Assembly (NCBI GenBank): GCA_009922685.1
Contig: RFVA01000011.1
Span: 1-52,241, forward strand
DNA: 52,241 nt
Direction of reading: 5' to 3'
DNA from: Gammaproteobacteria bacterium
GTDB taxonomy: Bacteria > Pseudomonadota > Gammaproteobacteria > Methylococcales > Methylococcaceae
The first letter of the stretch is position 1, and every line of letters starts with the position of its first letter. The position numbers were made by a program, and so were the translations under genes. Below, piece after piece: positions 50,225 to 52,241 of this stretch. Under the pieces are notes generated by a model. It was given only the letters and a program-made list of their open reading frames with translations. It did not search any database and was not told the DNA's origin.

Positions 50225-52241
50225 TGCAATTTCTATCCAACTTTGATGTGAAGATAATGAAGAAACTAAGACTTAAGCACCAAATAGCCCTTCTGGTTTT
50301 CGTTCTGGTCTTGGGCCTTTCTTCCATCGCGGCGATAGGCGGCTTTGGTCTTTCAAAAACCTACCAGCAAGTGGAGCGTTTTTCGAATGTGGTGAGTCTT
50401 GCGAATACCCAGGCCATGATTCTCCGAGGTAACCTATTGAATGCCATTAGAATGGAAAAGAATTCCATTCTTGCCCAAACAGATGTAGACGTCAAAAAAT
50501 TCACAGAAAAAGCAATTTATTACACGTCAGAGCTTGATAAATCAGTTCTCGAACTTAAACCGCTCTTGGCAAAAGTTGGTGATCCTTTATTGATTGAAGA
50601 GCTGTCTCATTTCAATGAGGCATGGACTGTGGTGAAGAGTAATCAGTCTAATATTCTACAGCTTATCTCTAATGGTACTAATAAAAAAGCCACGAACCTC
50701 GTTAATCAAGATCTTCAATCGAAAATAGACACATTCGAAATGGATCTTCAATCGCTGAGCGCTTCAGATTCAATAAATACATCGATTCCTAGAAAACGAG
50801 GCAAGAGTGTTGATAGTGCCAAGTCGAATCAAATCGATGTTTTGAAGAAGAATTCAGCTTATATCCTCCAAAAAATCATGATCGTTCTGTTCCGCCATAT
50901 TGGCGAATCAGACATCGCTACCATGAATGACTACTCCTCGAAGATCGTTGGCTATTTGGGTGAACTTGATCTTAACGTTGAACAATTGATGGGGCTTGTA
51001 AAACCAGGTCAGGGAACTAATAAAATACTCGAAGATACTCGGGCCATTAAGAGTCTTATCAATCAGGCAGTTGATCTTTCGCTGAAAAATACGAATGTCG
51101 AAGCGGTTCGGTTAACAACAACAATTACACCTGAGTACGGGATGAAAGCTGATAATGGTATCGTTAAAATCATCGATACCCTACACAAAGAGGTAGAGAC
51201 CAGCTCATCACAAATCAAAGATGTCTATGATCATGCCCTCACCTCGATTTTTGTAGCTTCCATCATCGCATTCGTTGTGGGTGTCTTCGTCGCACAGAGA
51301 ATATCAGGATCAGTGAATAAGGGGGTCACTGATGTTTTGAATCTGTCATCCAGCCTTTCTGAATCCGCTGTAGCGGTCAATAAGATATCGAATGAACTCT
51401 CGGACCAATCAGAAAAGACCTCTCTTCAGGCCGGCGAGGTTTCTTCGATGACGGACCATATCTCATCGAATGTTAACACCATGGCGGCAGCGGCTGAACA
51501 AATGAGCATGAATGTCGCCTCGATATCCTCAGCGAGTGAAGAAATCAGTGTGAATGTCGGTCAGATTTCAACCGCTGCTGGGCAGACGTCAAAGAATGTT
51601 GAGCTGGTCGTTCAAAATATTGCAACCACAGTCACGGCGCTTGAATCTGTTGCGGATGATGCCCGTGATGGTGCAAAGATCAGCAGCGAAGCTGCGGACC
51701 TCGCCCAATCAGCGACAACCAGTATGTCGGCATTAGACCTCTCCGCCAGAGAGGTTAATAAGGTCACTGAGATCATCAAGATGATCGCGATGCAAACCAA
51801 TCTTTTGGCGCTTAATGCCATGATTGAATCAACATCAGCGGGGGAGGCCGGTAAGGGATTTGCGGTTGTCGCTAATGAGATCAAACAGCTCGCGAATCAA
51901 AGTGCAAAGGCCGCCGAAGAAATCGCCAAAATGGTCGAGGGCATTCAAAATGACACCCGAGTAGCCGTTGATGTCATCGGCACCGTCAATGAGACGATAA
52001 CGCGGATCAACGCTTCATCCATTCGAATCTTTGAGGCAGTGGGTCTTGAAGTGGGTAACGCGGTGACCAGTACGGAAAGTCTCCGAAGTGCTAGTGCGAG
52101 TGTTTCTGAGATTGCACGGGCTATTCATGAAATTGCCATTGGAACCACGGATATGGCACGAAATTCTAGTGAAGTTGCCAAAGCGGCGACGGATGTGTCG
52201 AAAAGTTCTAGTGGCACCGCTGTTGCAACGCAAGGGATTTC
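50224..52241 (+). CDS. Methyl-accepting chemotaxis protein, 5' part (3' end outside window)
   Basis: This chemoreceptor starts at ATG 50224 (TAATG overlap with cheW) and runs open to the end of the window, 672 codons. It has TM1 near 20-45 ([19 protein letters not shown]), a large periplasmic helical region of about 290 residues, TM2 near 335-360 ([18 protein letters not shown]) and a signalling domain. The tip reads [20 protein letters not shown] and [20 protein letters not shown]. Directly after TM2 I see no HAMP motif; the chain goes to [20 protein letters not shown]. The end is missing, so methylation sites and a C-terminal tether cannot be judged. CheR, CheD and CheB would be expected downstream. 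Confidence 0.93.
   Translation, partial: MQFLSNFDVKIMKKLRLKHQIALLVFVLVLGLSSIAAIGGFGLSKTYQQVERFSNVVSLANTQAMILRGNLLNAIRMEKNSILAQTDVDVKKFTEKAIYYTSELDKSVLELKPLLAKVGDPLLIEELSHFNEAWTVVKSNQSNILQLISNGTNKKATNLVNQDLQSKIDTFEMDLQSLSASDSINTSIPRKRGKSVDSAKSNQIDVLKKNSAYILQKIMIVLFRHIGESDIATMNDYSSKIVGYLGELDLNVEQLMGLVKPGQGTNKILEDTRAIKSLINQAVDLSLKNTNVEAVRLTTTITPEYGMKADNGIVKIIDTLHKEVETSSSQIKDVYDHALTSIFVASIIAFVVGVFVAQRISGSVNKGVTDVLNLSSSLSESAVAVNKISNELSDQSEKTSLQAGEVSSMTDHISSNVNTMAAAAEQMSMNVASISSASEEISVNVGQISTAAGQTSKNVELVVQNIATTVTALESVADDARDGAKISSEAADLAQSATTSMSALDLSAREVNKVTEIIKMIAMQTNLLALNAMIESTSAGEAGKGFAVVANEIKQLANQSAKAAEEIAKMVEGIQNDTRVAVDVIGTVNETITRINASSIRIFEAVGLEVGNAVTSTESLRSASASVSEIARAIHEIAIGTTDMARNSSEVAKAATDVSKSSSGTAVATQGI

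Noticed and set aside
1-52241. tRNA, rRNA, CRISPR array or replication origin
   Set aside because: None recognised by eye; a covariance-model search would be needed to exclude tRNAs or small RNAs.

Overview
The window looks like a piece of a gammaproteobacterial chromosome of moderate G+C that carries an integrated conjugative or plasmid-derived segment at its left end. The lineage is inferred from family content: LpxK (lipid A, so Gram-negative), an SrkA/YihE kinase, a DUF3301 protein, a YtcA-MdtNOP type efflux set, a GlrK/QseG-like locus and F-type TraF/TraH/TraG. I cannot name the genus. I recognised no rRNA, tRNA or CRISPR array by eye.

Layout. 1-4.7 kb: minus-strand traF-traH-traG of an F-type type IV secretion system, with traG running off the left edge. 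4.8-9.9 kb: minus-strand exported acetamidase/formamidase, a DAACS symporter overlapping srkA, and lpxK. 10-13.4 kb: a broken outer-membrane protein gene and a phosphoketolase. 13.6-20.4 kb: a lipoprotein, a DUF2252 protein, a glycosyltransferase-like gene behind a frameshifted acyltransferase, a small exported helical protein, a WspA-like chemoreceptor and a small exported Cys protein. 20.4-22.0 kb: an IS200/IS605 element whose ends carry the cleavage and guide tetranucleotides known from IS608; its TnpA is intact and its TnpB is frameshifted at the first RuvC aspartate. 22.2-25.7 kb: an HbpS/GlcG-like protein, an SDR oxidoreductase and a catabolic-type acetolactate synthase. 25.7-31.1 kb: a complete MdtNOP-like efflux system (YtcA, HlyD adaptor and FUSC pump on minus; TolC-like channel divergent on plus). 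31.2-37.7 kb: NAD-malic enzyme, a small protein, a coupled sulfatase/DUF4345/beta-barrel operon and two lipoproteins on the opposite strand. 38.2-42.3 kb: a signalling operon with a GlrK-like sensor that lacks a kinase, a QseG-like lipoprotein, a full histidine kinase, an OmpR-type regulator and a YkgJ-type Cys-cluster protein. 42.4-46.4 kb: envelope proteins (Met/Gly-repeat lipoprotein, DUF3301, NlpE-like, Vgb-like propeller, DUF2490 barrel). 46.5-52.2 kb: a chemosensory operon (Hpt-STAS fusion, CheA-like kinase, CheW, chemoreceptor) running off the right edge.

How the genes work together. Efflux, sulfatase, lipoprotein and two-component genes point to an organism investing heavily in its envelope. 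Phosphoketolase, malic enzyme and acetolactate synthase act around acetyl-phosphate and pyruvate. The most unusual system is the right-hand chemosensory operon. The phosphorylatable histidine appears to have left the CheA protein, which keeps a degenerate Hpt-like N-terminus, and to sit on a separate Hpt-STAS protein encoded just upstream. The second is the signalling operon at 38.2-42.3 kb, where a sensor lacking its kinase is co-encoded with a lipoprotein and a complete kinase-regulator pair. Both are inferences from sequence that need profile searches and experiments.
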